A stretch of DNA of 64,000 nt from Thalassotalea loyana (GTDB taxonomy: Bacteria; Pseudomonadota; Gammaproteobacteria; Enterobacterales; Alteromonadaceae): the NCBI RefSeq assembly GCF_030161435.1, contig NZ_BSSV01000005.1, forward strand, positions 248,001-312,000. Direction: 5' to 3'. Shown one piece after another: positions 63,105 to 64,000 of this stretch. Both the position numbers and the translations under genes were made by a program. Under the pieces are notes generated by a model, which made no database searches, had not been told where the DNA came from, and saw only the letters and a program-made list of their open reading frames with translations. Within the stretch, counting starts at the first letter, position 1, and each line of letters begins with the position of its first letter.

Positions 63105-63464
63105 ATGAAAAAAATATTGATCTTAATCGTTGTTATAGCGTTATTTTTACATTTTAATCCACAGCCTGAAGTGAATGAGTTTCTTGAAGAGCAAAAAACG
63201 AGCTTTTTAGACACTATGGCTGAGTTCTCAGGAACTAAGGTTCGAATGAAGTCTAGTACGATTATTGAGAAGATGGACGATCAACTCGCTAGCTTTTCAC
63301 CCGCTGAAATGCAGAAACTTAAAGAAATTACATTAACGCGTAGCAGCGTGCGCAGTTACTTTAACAAGCACTGTAAAGCCGGCCAATCGGATCCTGAATT
63401 CCATTCTCAAAACCATCAAAAGGTGTGTAGCCAAATTAGCCACTTTTTATCCTCACCTAGATAA
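63105..63464 (+). CDS. Exported or anchored hypothetical protein
   Basis: A 119-residue protein has a hydrophobic N-terminus (KKILILIVVIALFLHF), then a helical, charged region and two Cys near the C-terminus (KHCKAGQSD ... KVCSQISHF). No family is recognised. A possible disulfide would suit a periplasmic location. It is convergent with the molybdoenzyme gene and their ends overlap by 8 bases. Confidence 0.6.
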   Translation: MKKILILIVVIALFLHFNPQPEVNEFLEEQKTSFLDTMAEFSGTKVRMKSSTIIEKMDDQLASFSPAEMQKLKEITLTRSSVRSYFNKHCKAGQSDPEFHSQNHQKVCSQISHFLSSPR

Positions 63465-64000
63465 GGCGTTGTGAATCGGTAATTTTTACTGCAATTGATT
63501 TAGACGTTGGTGTGAAGCTATCAACACCAACGCTTGCCCTTGGAATTAACGGGTTGGCTTCTGGGAAGTAGCATGCCACTTGACCTCGCGGAATGTCGTA
63601 AGCACATAATTTAAAGCCACTAACTTTCCGTTCCACATTATCTGTCCATATACTCACGATATCGACAATGTCACCATCACTTTTCCCTAAGCGTTTGATA
63701 TCTTTTTCGTTGATTAAAATGATATTTCGCTCGCCAGAAATACCGCGATATCTATCTTCAAAACCATAAATGGTTGTATTGTATTGGTCGTGCGAACGAA
63801 GGGTTTGCATTGTAAACACGATTTGGTTTTTATCGTTGAAAGCTGGAATCAACGTGCTTGGTAATGTTGCTGAACTAAACGTGGCTTTTCCTGTGGTCGT
63901 TTGCCAGTTATAGTCGGCAGCACTATTACCAAGATAAAAGCCACCTGGCGTTTCAAGTCGACGATTGAAGTCGGCAAATCCAGGAATAGTTTTTGCAATT
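63457..64000 (-). CDS. FdhF/YdeP-family molybdopterin oxidoreductase, partial (C-terminal 180 residues)
   Basis: The reverse strand is open from the window edge to the stop at 63457. It matches the C-terminal molydopterin-dinucleotide-binding domain of YdeP-like proteins: IPGFADFNRRLETPGGFYLGN, LRSHDQYNTTIYGFEDRYRG, GDIVDIVSIW and ACYFPEANPLI are the hallmarks. E. coli YdeP has a role in acid resistance; the substrate of the family is uncertain. The start and catalytic N-terminal half are outside the window. Confidence 0.85.
   Translation of the reverse strand, partial: IAKTIPGFADFNRRLETPGGFYLGNSAADYNWQTTTGKATFSSATLPSTLIPAFNDKNQIVFTMQTLRSHDQYNTTIYGFEDRYRGISGERNIILINEKDIKRLGKSDGDIVDIVSIWTDNVERKVSGFKLCAYDIPRGQVACYFPEANPLIPRASVGVDSFTPTSKSIAVKITDSQRLI

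Noticed and set aside
1-64000. CRISPR arrays, insertion sequences or rRNA genes
   Set aside because: No regularly spaced repeats, transposase-like frames or rRNA segments were seen on either strand.

Overview
The window comes from the chromosome of a low-GC marine gammaproteobacterium, most likely Alteromonadales (Colwellia/Thalassotalea-like). The taxonomic hint comes from the combination of DbpA, GreB, Tex, RNase PH-PyrE, BioH, ComF, NfuA, LexA, DsbA and SrkA orthologues with a complete aa3-type oxidase locus whose subunit II carries cytochrome c domains. The genus is inferred from gene content only.

Layout. 1-7.6 kb is housekeeping: a periplasmic cyclophilin, a NYN-domain protein, dbpA-greB, a CHASE4-type diguanylate cyclase and tex, closed by a clear terminator. 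7.7-24.3 kb is an accessory biosynthetic island on the minus strand under a divergent ToxR/CadC-like regulator. 24.3-37 kb mixes hypothetical genes, yicC, a GMC dehydrogenase/di-haem peroxidase redox module, rph-pyrE, a LysR/DJ-1 pair, a SprA-like metalloprotease and bioH. 37-43.7 kb holds comF, an M14 carboxypeptidase, nfuA behind an IscR-like site, a MATE pump and a polysaccharide deacetylase. 43.8-52.7 kb is the cytochrome c oxidase locus (ctaCDGE; surf1-ctaA-ctaB-sco). 53-64 kb holds lexA with its SOS box, tRNA-Arg(CCG), an amidohydrolase, a double-OB SSB-like protein, a beta-propeller/SHOCT protein, a nuclease, a VTT membrane protein, dsbA, srkA, ccoG and the end of an FdhF/YdeP-type molybdoenzyme.

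The most interesting content is the island at 7.7-24.3 kb. Two 42-residue ORFs (16340-16468 and 16517-16645) are paralogous precursor peptides. Their residues 20-39 are identical while nine of those codons differ synonymously, and they end in a Cys-Thr-Arg-Cys-Cys core. Upstream in the same operon lie an M50-type membrane metalloprotease, an arginase-family enzyme with all metal ligands, an LpxL-like acyltransferase and a membrane glutaredoxin. The first three each carry what looks like a small PqqD/RRE-like peptide-binding domain. Downstream lie a MacA/MacB-type exporter and a dedicated acyl-chain module (KS, MaoC-like dehydratase, ACP, 2-oxoglutarate dioxygenase, SDR). An Sfp-type phosphopantetheinyl transferase sits just beyond the regulator.

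My model is a ribosomal lipopeptide. The core Arg is hydrolysed to ornithine, the ornithine is N-acylated by an LpxL-type rather than GNAT-type enzyme with a custom, possibly hydroxylated, acyl chain, the Cys residues are redox-adjusted, the leader is removed and the product is exported. Each enzyme family is recognisable from sequence; the combined pathway is inference.
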